Below, piece by piece: positions 23,824-32,131 of a stretch of DNA of 35,985 bases. Source of the DNA: Pseudomonadota bacterium (GTDB taxonomy: Bacteria > Desulfobacterota > Desulfobulbia > Desulfobulbales > JAGXFP01); assembly GCA_018814305.1 (NCBI GenBank), contig JAHJAA010000011.1, positions 1-35,985 on the forward strand, given 5' to 3'. Numbering within the stretch: position 1 is the first letter of the stretch; each line of letters starts with the position of its first letter. The position numbers were made by a program, and so were the translations under genes. The notes beneath the pieces were generated by a model. The model was given only the letters and a program-made list of their open reading frames with translations, was not told the origin of the DNA and did not search any database.

Positions 23824-23917
23824 AAGTTCGCGATTATCGAAAGTAAATTTGCAATGGGGTGCGTTGTTACACCGGGAATACACTAAGCAGCTCTTGTTTT
23901 TTGAATCAGGCAGGAAT

Positions 23918-24856
23918 ATGGATAAACAACGACGAAAAATATTGATCATCAAACTGGGCTACTCGGAGACCTTGATCCCGGAAATCGGCAACCGCTGCAG
24001 TCTTGGCGATGTCCTTCGCTCAACCGTGGTGCTGCATCTGTTCAAGGACGATCATGTCACCTGGCTGACCGATATTGCAGCCGTGCCCTTGCTCATGGAG
24101 AATCCGTACATCGATCGCATCCTCCCCTTTGATCTGTTGAGCGTTCTCCAGTTGGAAGAGGAGCGTTACGACAAGGTGATCAATCTGGAAAAGGTTCCGG
24201 GAATCTGCGCCCTGGTCAACCGGATCTCCGCCTGGAGCCATTTCGGCTTCCGTTTCGATCAGGAGACAGGGACTGCCGAGGCCTTCGAACATTCCCATGA
24301 AGCCCTGGCGGTGGCCACCCGGGGAGATATCAAGAAACTCAACATTAAATGTTGGGCGGAAGTTCTCTACGACATGTTGGGTGCCAAGTGGAACGGAGAA
24401 GATCTTATCCTCGGCTATCGCCCTGGGAACGAACCGGAATTCGATCTGGGCTTCAATACCAACGTCGGCCCTCTCTTGCCCTTGAAGGCCTGGCCCGAAG
24501 ATCACTGGCGCCAGTTGGAAAAGCGGATCGGCGGATCCTACTCGGTGACCTATCAGCAACACCTCCATAATCTGATCGGATACATGGATTGGATCAATAG
24601 TTGCAAAATGCTGATCACCAGCGATTCCCTGGGGCTCTATCTTGGGATTGCCCTAGGGAAAAAGGTATTGGCCCTGTTTGGCCCTTCCTCGGAAATCGAC
24701 CAGTCACCCCATCCCAATCTGCGGTTTGTGAAACCGCCCCTGGATCGTGAATGTATTCCCTGCCAGAAGAAAGAGTGTGAGTTGAACGATCCCTGCATGG
24801 CGTATATCACTCCGGAGCAGGTCTTGGCAGCCATCGACGACTGGAGGGTGGAGTGA
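23918..24856 (+). CDS. GT9-family (heptosyltransferase-like) glycosyltransferase
   Basis: The 312-residue GT-B protein resembles ADP-heptose:LPS heptosyltransferases. An N-terminal KILIIKLGYSETLIPEIG leads to the glycine-rich SLGDVLRSTVVL. A C-terminal donor domain follows, with ITSDSLGLYLGIALGKKVLALFGPS and the family's tail pattern CIPCQKKECELNDPCM. GT9 enzymes add heptose or related sugars to lipid A-linked cores in the cytoplasm; the exact donor here is unknown. I chose ATG 23918 with CAGGCAGGAAT upstream. The frame is open further upstream, but that sequence lacks family similarity and lies close to repeat element 2. The stop overlaps the next start (GTGA at 24853-24856). Confidence 0.83.
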   Translation: MDKQRRKILIIKLGYSETLIPEIGNRCSLGDVLRSTVVLHLFKDDHVTWLTDIAAVPLLMENPYIDRILPFDLLSVLQLEEERYDKVINLEKVPGICALVNRISAWSHFGFRFDQETGTAEAFEHSHEALAVATRGDIKKLNIKCWAEVLYDMLGAKWNGEDLILGYRPGNEPEFDLGFNTNVGPLLPLKAWPEDHWRQLEKRIGGSYSVTYQQHLHNLIGYMDWINSCKMLITSDSLGLYLGIALGKKVLALFGPSSEIDQSPHPNLRFVKPPLDRECIPCQKKECELNDPCMAYITPEQVLAAIDDWRVE

Positions 24857-26052
24857 AGGCAGAGAGCAAATATGATGTGTGTATTATCGGGGGCTGCGGC
24901 CATGTTGGTCTACCTCTGGGGATGTGTCTGGCCCGAGAGGGATTGCGGGTAACCGCTTTTGACATTAATAAACAACAGGTTGAGCTGGTCAATTCAGGAC
25001 GGATGCCCTTCAAGGAAGAGGGGGGAGAGGAGTTGCTGAGCAAGGTATTAGCGGAAAAAAAATTCACCGCAACCTCCGACCCCTCAATGATCTCAGTGAG
25101 TATGAATATTATATTGGTGATGGGCACACCGGTGACCAGTCATCTCTATCCTGCGTATCCGGAATTCTTCGCCAGTGTTCGTCAGTATCTTCCCTTTTTT
25201 TGCGATGGTCAACTGCTCGTTCTGAGAAGTACAGTCTACCCCGGAGTCACTGAAAAGGTGGCCCAGATGACCAGGGAGCACGGGCTGGATGTGGATGTGG
25301 TCTTCTGCCCGGAGCGGATTTCCCAGGGTGAGGCCATTCGGGAACTCTATGAACTGCCCCAGATCGTCTCAGCCCTCTCGCCATCTGGGATGAAGCGGGT
25401 CAGGCAATTGTTTTCGGTATTTAACGACGATTTTGTTGAACTCTCCCCGATGGAGGCGGAGTTTGCTAAGCTCTTCACCAATACCTGGCGCTATATCCGG
25501 TTTGCCGTTGCCAACCAGTTTTACATGATTGCCAATAGCAGTGACCTGGATTTTTATAAAATTTATGAGGCTATCACCCATAATTATCCCCGGATTAAGG
25601 ACATGCCCAAGGCCGGTTTCGCTGCCGGGCCCTGTCTATTTAAAGATACCCTGCAACTGGCAGCCTTGACCGGCAATACCTTTTTTCTGGGGCATTCGGC
25701 TCTTCTGGTCAATGAAGGGTTGCCTGACTATATTGTCCAGCGGTTGAAGTTGCGTTGCAACCTTCAGGAAAAGGTGGTGGGGATCCTGGGCATGTCCTTT
25801 AAGAGGGATTCCGATGACCATCGTGAGTCTCTGGCCTATAAACTCAAAAACATCCTGGCCAAGGATTGTCGGGAGGTTCTGACCAGTGATCCATTTATCA
25901 GGGATAATGATATTCTGCCTGTTTCGGAGGTAATTGCCAGGAGCGATATTCTGATCCTGGGGGCGCCGCATACGGTGTACGCCGATCTTGAGTTTGGCGG
26001 CAAGGAGGTCATTGATATCTGGGATTTCTATGGAAAGGGGGCGTTGATCTGA
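24853..26052 (+). CDS. Nucleotide-sugar dehydrogenase (UDP-glucose/GDP-mannose dehydrogenase family)
   Basis: The 399-residue enzyme makes a sugar-nucleotide uronic acid by two NAD-dependent oxidations in family members. It begins with a Rossmann GGCGHVGLPLG motif (about residues 13-23). The middle has FCPERISQGEA and an FTNTWRY helix. The catalytic cysteine is in FAAGPCLFKD (C261, with K264 and D265), followed by the C-terminal GILGMSFKRDSDDHRES domain. All key residues are present. The natural substrate (UDP-glucose, UDP-HexNAc or other) cannot be read from these motifs; the enzyme is not an obvious Ugd or WecC. GTG 24853 lies after a GGAGG and overlaps the GT9 stop. The epimerase gene starts on the base after its stop. 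Confidence 0.88.
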   Translation: MKAESKYDVCIIGGCGHVGLPLGMCLAREGLRVTAFDINKQQVELVNSGRMPFKEEGGEELLSKVLAEKKFTATSDPSMISVSMNIILVMGTPVTSHLYPAYPEFFASVRQYLPFFCDGQLLVLRSTVYPGVTEKVAQMTREHGLDVDVVFCPERISQGEAIRELYELPQIVSALSPSGMKRVRQLFSVFNDDFVELSPMEAEFAKLFTNTWRYIRFAVANQFYMIANSSDLDFYKIYEAITHNYPRIKDMPKAGFAAGPCLFKDTLQLAALTGNTFFLGHSALLVNEGLPDYIVQRLKLRCNLQEKVVGILGMSFKRDSDDHRESLAYKLKNILAKDCREVLTSDPFIRDNDILPVSEVIARSDILILGAPHTVYADLEFGGKEVIDIWDFYGKGALI

Positions 26053-27072
26053 ATGAAGATTTTGGTGACTGGAGCAACTGGTTTTGTGGCGGGCTATCTT
26101 ATCGAGGAGCTTTTGAGCCACGGTCATGAGGTGGTTGGAATCGATAATCTATCCAAATACGGTCAGTTAGAGAAGAGCTATGATGATGTCCGAGGGTATC
26201 GGTTTGTAGAAGGTGATGTCAAGGACACCGGGCTGATGAAGGAGTTACTCTCTGACTGTGACCAGATGGTGGCCGGTGCCGCAATTATTGGGGGGATCTC
26301 CTTGTTCCATTCGTACGCCTACGATCTGTTGGCGGAAAATGAGCGGATTGTTGCCTCCACCTTTGATGCAGCTCTTTGGGCCTTTGGGAATTGCCGCTTA
26401 AAAAAGATCAATATCATCTCCTCCTCCATGGTCTATGAGAATACGACTCATTATCCGACCCCGGAAGGGGAGCAGCGCCAATGTCCGCCCCCTACATCCA
26501 CGTACGGTTTCCAGAAACTTGCTTGCGAATACTTCGCCCAGGGAGCTTGGGAACAATATCACCTGCCCTATACGATTATCCGACCTTTCAACTGTGTCGG
26601 TGTTGGTGAAAAAAGGGCCTTATGCGATAAGGAGATTCTTTCCGGAAATGTGAAGTTGGCCATGAGCCATGTGGTGCCGGATCTGGTCCAGAAAGTCTTG
26701 AAAGGCCAAGATCCGCTCCATCTGCTGGGAAACGGTAATCAGATTCGACATTTTACCTATGGAGGGGATCTGGCCGAAGGTATCCGGCTCTGTATTGAGA
26801 GGGAAGAAGCGATCAATGAAGATTTTAATATCTCCATCGGTGTTTCCACCAGGATCGTCGAGCTGGCTCAGATGATTTGGACGAAAATTAACGACGACCA
26901 ACCCTTTCGGTATGTGTCAGATACCCCCTTTCAGTACGATGTCGCCAAGAGGGTTCCTGACGTGGAAAAGGCTGAGAGGCTCCTTGGGTTTTCAGCCAAG
27001 ACTCCTTTGAGCGAATCCCTCGATGAGATCATTCCCTGGGTGGCTGAGCAGCTCCGCCTGGGAACCATCTGA
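26053..27072 (+). CDS. NAD-dependent nucleotide-sugar epimerase/dehydratase
   Basis: The 339-residue extended short-chain dehydrogenase has VTGATGFVAG (residues 5-14) for NAD binding and SSSMVYE (about 123-129) with the catalytic serine region. YGFQK gives Y151 and K155, and RHFTYGGDLAEG is typical of epimerases. Family members interconvert UDP-glucuronate and UDP-galacturonate, or other nucleotide sugars. The pairing with the upstream dehydrogenase, which ends at 26052 directly before its ATG, fits that scheme, but the exact reaction is inferred. All catalytic residues are present. The next GT2 gene follows after about 20 bases. Confidence 0.88.
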   Translation: MKILVTGATGFVAGYLIEELLSHGHEVVGIDNLSKYGQLEKSYDDVRGYRFVEGDVKDTGLMKELLSDCDQMVAGAAIIGGISLFHSYAYDLLAENERIVASTFDAALWAFGNCRLKKINIISSSMVYENTTHYPTPEGEQRQCPPPTSTYGFQKLACEYFAQGAWEQYHLPYTIIRPFNCVGVGEKRALCDKEILSGNVKLAMSHVVPDLVQKVLKGQDPLHLLGNGNQIRHFTYGGDLAEGIRLCIEREEAINEDFNISIGVSTRIVELAQMIWTKINDDQPFRYVSDTPFQYDVAKRVPDVEKAERLLGFSAKTPLSESLDEIIPWVAEQLRLGTI

Positions 27073-27092
27073 ATACTGGGGATGATTCTGCC

Positions 27093-27806
27093 ATGTCCAT
27101 CTCCCTCGAACTGGTGATCCCTGTCTATAATGAAGCTGATAATATCGAGGCGGTGTTGCAGGAAATTTCGGAAAAACTGCACATGGACCATTCTATTACC
27201 GTGGTGTACGATTCGGAAACCGATAATACCCTGCCTATCCTTCGGGCCCGCCAACAATCCAATTTGAAATTGCTCCGCAATTGTTACGGTAAGGGGGTTT
27301 TGAATGCCATCAGAACCGGGCTTGAAGGGGTCAGCGCTGAGGTGGCCTTAGTGATGATGGCCGATCTTTCCGATGATCTGTCCAATGTCGATCTGATGTT
27401 TGCACAGATCGGTGAGGGATACCATTTGGTATGCGGTTCCCGCTACATGAAAGGTGGCAGACAGTTGGGTGGACCTCTCTTGAAACGAATCTTGTCACGA
27501 TTGGCCGGATTGTCTCTGCATATCCTGGCGGGACTGCCCTCCCATGACGCCACCAACAGCTTCAAAATGTATCATCGGGATGTTCTCAAAAAATTTACCA
27601 TTGAAAGCAGGGGAGGCTTCGAGATAGGGCTGGAGCTCTTGGTCAAGGCATGGGCCGCCGGGTATCGTATTACCGAGGTCCCGGTGATCTGGCGGGACAG
27701 GGAACATGGCAGCTCTCGTTTTCGACTTTGGCACTGGTTGCCACGCTATATTCGTTGGTACTGGTACGGGATCCGGCATGGTCTTTTGGGCTGGCAGCCC
27801 AAATAA
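27093..27806 (+). CDS. GT2-family (DPM1-like) glycosyltransferase
   Basis: The 237-residue GT-A protein resembles polyprenyl-phosphate sugar synthases. ELVIPVYNEADNIEAVLQE begins the fold, MMADLSDDLSNVD is the DxD-region variant common in this subfamily, and GYRITEVPVIWRDREHGSSR is the family's conserved C-terminal part. The protein has no membrane helices at the end, as in catalytic-only DPM1. It probably makes a lipid-linked sugar for the GT-C or YfhO enzymes, like the other GT2 of this operon at 14610. ATG 27093 follows a GGGGA. It is the last gene of the tight operon. A perfect eight-base-pair hairpin spans its final codons (27785-27803), but there is no T-run after it. Confidence 0.87.
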   Translation: MSISLELVIPVYNEADNIEAVLQEISEKLHMDHSITVVYDSETDNTLPILRARQQSNLKLLRNCYGKGVLNAIRTGLEGVSAEVALVMMADLSDDLSNVDLMFAQIGEGYHLVCGSRYMKGGRQLGGPLLKRILSRLAGLSLHILAGLPSHDATNSFKMYHRDVLKKFTIESRGGFEIGLELLVKAWAAGYRITEVPVIWRDREHGSSRFRLWHWLPRYIRWYWYGIRHGLLGWQPK

Positions 27807-28112
27807 GCCGAGGAGACCCACCCGGGACAGTGTCATCGTACCCCCTGAGTTTCTAAGAGTCTGTCGGACTTAGATTTAAATCTGCTGCAAGTTCGAGAAA
27901 TCGGCCCATATTCCCATGGATTTTCGTTAAATAACAGCGAAGCGGTGTCTGCTGCTATTCGCCTTGAATCCATGAAAATCTGACCTCGATTTCTCGAACT
28001 TTCGTTACGATTCTCTAAATTTGATAGGCTGCCTGGCGGCAGGGTTAGGAACGAAGCATCAGCTGAATCAGAAATTTTCATTTGTTGAAACTGCAAAGGA
28101 GCATCCTGCCCC
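27807..28112. other. Intergenic region with inverted-repeat element 3
   Basis: The 306-base stretch between the end of the long operon and the second TMTC-like gene holds element 3 (27889-28001). It also holds a CTAAG/CTTAG-flanked hairpin near 27854-27873 and a CTGCC/GGCAG hairpin at 28029-28042. Promoters for the downstream gene are probably here but could not be placed. No open frame is supported. Confidence 0.45.
27889..28001. repeat. MITE-like inverted-repeat element 3
   Basis: A perfect 15-base inverted repeat, AAGTTCGAGAAATCG at 27889-27903 and CGATTTCTCGAACTT at 27987-28001, bounds the element. The pairing continues imperfectly inward for about 20 more bases, including CATGGATT with AATCCATG. 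Its sequence differs from elements 1 and 2, so it belongs to another repeat family, but the architecture is the same: long arms, a short non-coding interior and no transposase. Confidence 0.7.
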
Positions 28113-30326
28113 ATGGCAAGAACAATTAGAGCATTTTTAACTCGTCGTGAAACAACCCTGCCACTCCTTCTTTTGGTCATAACTGTGGTTGCCGTGTATG
28201 CGCCATTGATTGGGGACGATTTTCTCAATTTTGATGACGATTACAATGTGTATAATAATACAAGGGTTATCTCCCATTCCTTTGCCAATCTTTTGAGCTT
28301 CTGGAAGGCTCCATATCTCAAACTCTATATTCCTGTTACTTACAGTATCTGGCTTCTTCTGGCCAAACTCTCCTCTTGGGTCCATGGGAATCCTGGTTCT
28401 ATCCCGGACCCTTCTTTTTACCACCTAGCCAATATCCTGTTTCATCTGGGCAGCAGTCTCATCACCTATTCCATTCTTAGGAAATTCGTCAAAGATCGAT
28501 GGAGTGCTTTTCTTGGTGCGGCTGTTTTTGCCTGCCATCCTCTTCAAGTCGAAGCTGTGGCCTGGGTGACCGGGCTCAAGGACGTCTTGAGTGGCTTTCT
28601 GGCCTTGGCAGCTGTACGGCTCTATCTGGCAGCCCGTGAAAGAGATACGAGGATTGGCCCCTTTCTCGCCTTTTATCTTCCGGCAACCTTATTATATGTC
28701 TGTGGTCTGTTGAGTAAGCCTTCAGTGGTCGTTGTTCCGGTGCTCGCTGCTTTGCTTGGTCATCTTGCATCCGGAGGACGTTGGCGGAGGATTTTTGTTG
28801 AGTTATTGCCGTGGCTCCTCGCCGTCCTCCCCATAATTTTAATCACCAGGCACTTCCAGGACACGACGGGATTAATGGAGGACCTCAATATTGGGCAGCG
28901 TATGCTGGTAGCGGGTGATGCGGTTACTTTTTATCTGGGGAAGATTTTCTGGCCGGTCAATATGGCCTTTGACTATGGACGTACGCCGCAGGTGGCGTTA
29001 ACTTCACCGTTTATATGGTTGACCGGAACGCTGCCATATATTTCGTTACCGCTGCTGGTTTGGTTGGGACTCCGTCGCCCTATTATACTTGTGTCTTTAG
29101 GGCTTTTTCTTGGAGGAGTGTTGCCGGTACTTGGTTTTGTTCCCTTTGGGTTCCAACTTTTTTCAACTGTAGCCGACCGTTTCGTTTACCTGGCCATGTT
29201 GGGGCCGGCCCTGCTGGTAGCCAGCTATCTGGAAAAACGTCTCACAAAAAAAGTCTGGCTGGCGGTGTGCATCGTTATGGCTGCCATGCTCGTAAAGACT
29301 TCTTTTCAAGTAACCAATTGGAGCAATACGAATTTTTATGCACATGCCCTGGAGGTCAATCCGCGCAGCAAGATCAGTTATATCAATGGAGGCTTAATTG
29401 ATTTAGATGCGAAGCGCCTGCAAGGAGCGGTAGAAAAGTTTCGGCAGGTTGTCAAAATGTGGCCCGATTATTGGGAGGGATACAATCATCTCGGATTAGC
29501 TTATTCTAAGCAGGAAAAATTCGATGAGGCTCTGGCGTTTCATCGAAGAGCCCTGGAGCTTGATCCGACGATGTACCAGCCTTATGAGTATTCAGGAGAT
29601 GTCCTGGTGAAAATGAAGCGGTTTCAGGAGGCTGTGGCGGAATATGAATTGGCTATTACTATCAAGCCGGAACGGATTCAACTCTACGTTAAAATCGCAA
29701 GTGCTTACAAGGAGTTGGGCCAATTATCTTTTGCCCGAGACTATCTGCTGAAGGGCCTTGCCATTGACCCCAATTCTTGGGAAATATTTAAACAGCTAGG
29801 TGCCACGGCTTTAAAGCAGGGAAATCCGCTGGCAGCCAAAAATTATTATCTTGAGTATCTTGATCGAGAAAAGGTTCCCGCTCCGGAATCCTATGCCACC
29901 TTGGCCATGGCTGAAAAATACTTGGGAAGAATACCCGAGGCAATTGCCCTTTTGGTTAAAACCATGACCATCGCTCCGGGACTTTCCGGCCCTGCTTCCG
30001 CCCTCGGTTTTTTGTATCTCGAGCAAGGGAAAATCAAGGAGTCACGAGAGTTGTTCGAACGTGATCTGGCCATTGACGACATGCTTCCAGGACCGTATTC
30101 CGGTCTGGCCATTGGGTATTACATGGAAAAACAATATGCAAAAGCGGTTACCTCTTACCGCAAGGCCATCATGCGGGATGATAGGGATGGGATGCTCTAC
30201 AACAATCTATCGGTCGTCTATCTGGATATGAAAGAGTATCAGAAGGCGATTAAGGCAGTTGATCAAGCGGTCGCCCTGGGGTTTAGCGATCCTCAACAAT
30301 TGCAGGCCCTGGCACCCTACCGTTAA
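28113..30326 (+). CDS. TMTC-like membrane glycosyltransferase with C-terminal TPRs (second copy)
   Basis: The 737-residue paralogue of the protein ending at 9403 has the same plan. The first helix (about 17-34) is followed by the acidic loop FLNFDDDYNVYNN. FACHPLQVEAVAWVTGLKD is the family signature in the membrane domain (GT105-like), and roughly the last 310 residues are about eight to nine TPRs (for example YNHLGLAYSKQEKFDEALAF and YEYSGDVLVKMKRFQEAVAE). Sugar transfer to a periplasmic acceptor is inferred from the TMTC relationship. ATG 28113 is supported by AAAGGAG about ten bases upstream. It lacks the repeat-derived loop of its paralogue. An SGNH hydrolase gene follows after 68 bases, probably in the same transcript. 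Confidence 0.87.
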   Translation: MARTIRAFLTRRETTLPLLLLVITVVAVYAPLIGDDFLNFDDDYNVYNNTRVISHSFANLLSFWKAPYLKLYIPVTYSIWLLLAKLSSWVHGNPGSIPDPSFYHLANILFHLGSSLITYSILRKFVKDRWSAFLGAAVFACHPLQVEAVAWVTGLKDVLSGFLALAAVRLYLAARERDTRIGPFLAFYLPATLLYVCGLLSKPSVVVVPVLAALLGHLASGGRWRRIFVELLPWLLAVLPIILITRHFQDTTGLMEDLNIGQRMLVAGDAVTFYLGKIFWPVNMAFDYGRTPQVALTSPFIWLTGTLPYISLPLLVWLGLRRPIILVSLGLFLGGVLPVLGFVPFGFQLFSTVADRFVYLAMLGPALLVASYLEKRLTKKVWLAVCIVMAAMLVKTSFQVTNWSNTNFYAHALEVNPRSKISYINGGLIDLDAKRLQGAVEKFRQVVKMWPDYWEGYNHLGLAYSKQEKFDEALAFHRRALELDPTMYQPYEYSGDVLVKMKRFQEAVAEYELAITIKPERIQLYVKIASAYKELGQLSFARDYLLKGLAIDPNSWEIFKQLGATALKQGNPLAAKNYYLEYLDREKVPAPESYATLAMAEKYLGRIPEAIALLVKTMTIAPGLSGPASALGFLYLEQGKIKESRELFERDLAIDDMLPGPYSGLAIGYYMEKQYAKAVTSYRKAIMRDDRDGMLYNNLSVVYLDMKEYQKAIKAVDQAVALGFSDPQQLQALAPYR

Positions 30327-30394
30327 GTAGGATCAAAATTTGTCCAAGTGTTTTTGATGTTTTAATCAGGGTGTTTTTGACGGAAAAGGTCAGT

Positions 30395-31726
30395 ATGGCA
30401 AAAAAATTGTCTCGCAAAAATAAAAGTTCGCTCAAAAATAAAATTGAGGCACAACCGTCGGAGAGCATTTCAATTGAGGTGAATAAGATTGCATCCAGAT
30501 TTCCTTGGTGGAAAAAGGTCGTTTTTTCATTCCTGCCACTTGTGCTTTTGCTGGCCTTGACCGAAGGGGGGTTGTGGCTTGCCGGCTATGAGAGCCCTGT
30601 GGCTGATCCCTATGAAAGTTTTGTCTTCCGGGCGCCACTGTTTGTCGACAACGGTGAGACGGTCGTAACTGATTTTCCCCGCCGACATTTTTTCCATGAG
30701 CAGGAGTTTTTAAAGCAGAAACCGGCTGGTGCCAAGCGGGTGTTTGTGTTCGGCGGTTCGACGACCTATGGCTATGGTTTAGCCAATCCCCGGCAGGAGT
30801 CATATGTGAGTCAGCTTGGCATTCTGCTCGAGCAGAAATTCCCCGGAACCAGATTTGAAATGATCAATTGTGGGGGGCTCTCCTATGCCAGCTATCGGCT
30901 CGTTGATTTGGTGGAGGAGAGTATGCAGTACGAACCTGACCTGGTCATCCTGATGAGTGGTCATAATGAGTTTATTGAGGCCCGCCATTATAAGGACCTG
31001 ATTGATGGTGACTCGATAACCAACCGAATGTGGTACAGCATCAGAATAGTCCGTTTGCTCTATGATCTGGCGACCAGGGTTCAGGAGAAAAAGCCGATGC
31101 TTACCGGGAATCCTTTCGAAACAGAAAAATACATCGTTCGCGATGAACTGGAGTTTCAGTATACCCTTGACCATTATACCCGCAATTTGAATCGGATGGC
31201 TGATGCATGTCAAAAGCATAAAGTGCCCATGATTATTTCGACCTGTCCCTCGAATCTGCTTGATCAGGTGCCTTTCAGAACCGATCCGCCTGCCGGGATG
31301 AGCGAAAAGGAATTTGAGCAGCTCATAAATAAGGCGAGTACCTTGTTTGATGCGGGAAAATACGAAGAGGTGCTTGCTCTTGCAAACGGTGTCCTGAAAG
31401 ACAACCCAAAATCGGCTGGAAGCCATTATATCGCGGGATTGTGCGATTATCAAACCGGCCGGATGGATGAGGCCCGGCGCCATCTCATGGCAGCAAAGGA
31501 CATGGATGCATTCCCCAAGAGAGCGTTAACATCATTTAATGAACGGGTTAGAGAAATTTCCAGGCAGCGAGGGTTGCCTCTTTTCGATGCCGAGAAAGTA
31601 TTCCGTGATGCTTCAAAATATGGTTTGCCCGGCAAAAATCTGTTCATCGATGATTGCCATCCGGTTCTGGCGGGCCATCGGTTGTTTGCCGAAGGACTCT
31701 TGCCTCTTGCAGCTAGGTTGCTCTAA
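30395..31726 (+). CDS. Membrane-anchored SGNH/GDSL hydrolase-like protein with a TPR-like insert
   Basis: The 443-residue protein has a lysine-rich N-terminus, a membrane helix (about residues 41-60) and a periplasmic SGNH domain. FVFGGSTTYGYGL carries the nucleophile serine (S122), block II is NCGGLSYAS, block III is SGHNEF, and the C-terminal FIDDCHPVLAGH has D419 and H422. Between blocks III and V there is an insert of about 80 residues with helical, TPR-like phrases (LFDAGKYEEVLALANGVLKD and SHYIAGLCDYQTGRMDEARRH). This is unusual compared with the two plainer SGNH proteins at 12088-14183. I chose ATG 30395 with AAAGG five bases upstream; a GTG at 30371 is the upstream alternative. It probably works with the TMTC-like protein upstream on the same acceptor. 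Confidence 0.82.
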   Translation: MAKKLSRKNKSSLKNKIEAQPSESISIEVNKIASRFPWWKKVVFSFLPLVLLLALTEGGLWLAGYESPVADPYESFVFRAPLFVDNGETVVTDFPRRHFFHEQEFLKQKPAGAKRVFVFGGSTTYGYGLANPRQESYVSQLGILLEQKFPGTRFEMINCGGLSYASYRLVDLVEESMQYEPDLVILMSGHNEFIEARHYKDLIDGDSITNRMWYSIRIVRLLYDLATRVQEKKPMLTGNPFETEKYIVRDELEFQYTLDHYTRNLNRMADACQKHKVPMIISTCPSNLLDQVPFRTDPPAGMSEKEFEQLINKASTLFDAGKYEEVLALANGVLKDNPKSAGSHYIAGLCDYQTGRMDEARRHLMAAKDMDAFPKRALTSFNERVREISRQRGLPLFDAEKVFRDASKYGLPGKNLFIDDCHPVLAGHRLFAEGLLPLAARLL

Positions 31727-32131
31727 CCCGGATATTTCATGAACATTTACACTTATTTCTCATAACAATAAGATTTTTCGAGGTTTTAAATGCAAATTTC
31801 ACCAGATTCCCAGGGGGCAGTTTGTACCAAAGTTTTTCATATCTTCTAGATGTATAATTGTTCTCTCTTCGAGCGAGTCGATCTTGCAGAACCTTCTTGG
31901 AGTCTCCCTTCAGTCGCTTACCGGTTATTGGTCATTTTGCGTAAATCATTACTGCGAAATGATCTCTGTCTTGAATCTTCTGCTAGTTCGACTCGTGAAA
32001 TATTCGGGCTAAGGCGGGGGAGAGTGCAGGTAAGTGATCAGGGCACGCTGTTTGGGAGTCGAGCTTGATTATGGGGTGTCATCGGCAGTCCAGTCGATTC
32101 GGTTGATATCGAACAAATGAAGTGTGTTTCG
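31727..32131. other. Intergenic between converging genes, no recognised content
   Basis: This 405-base stretch separates the SGNH gene (plus) from the GT-C gene (minus). A plus-strand frame at 31850-32068 has no recognised motif or ribosome binding site and its composition is not convincing. No obvious stem with a T-run was seen, although a terminator for each gene would be expected. Confidence 0.4.

Noticed and set aside
27785-27803. Perfect hairpin at the end of the second GT2 gene, considered as a terminator
   Set aside because: It lies within the last codons and no T-run follows, so intrinsic termination is not supported.
31850-32068. Plus-strand 72-residue frame
   Set aside because: There is no motif and no start signal; it is probably a chance open frame.
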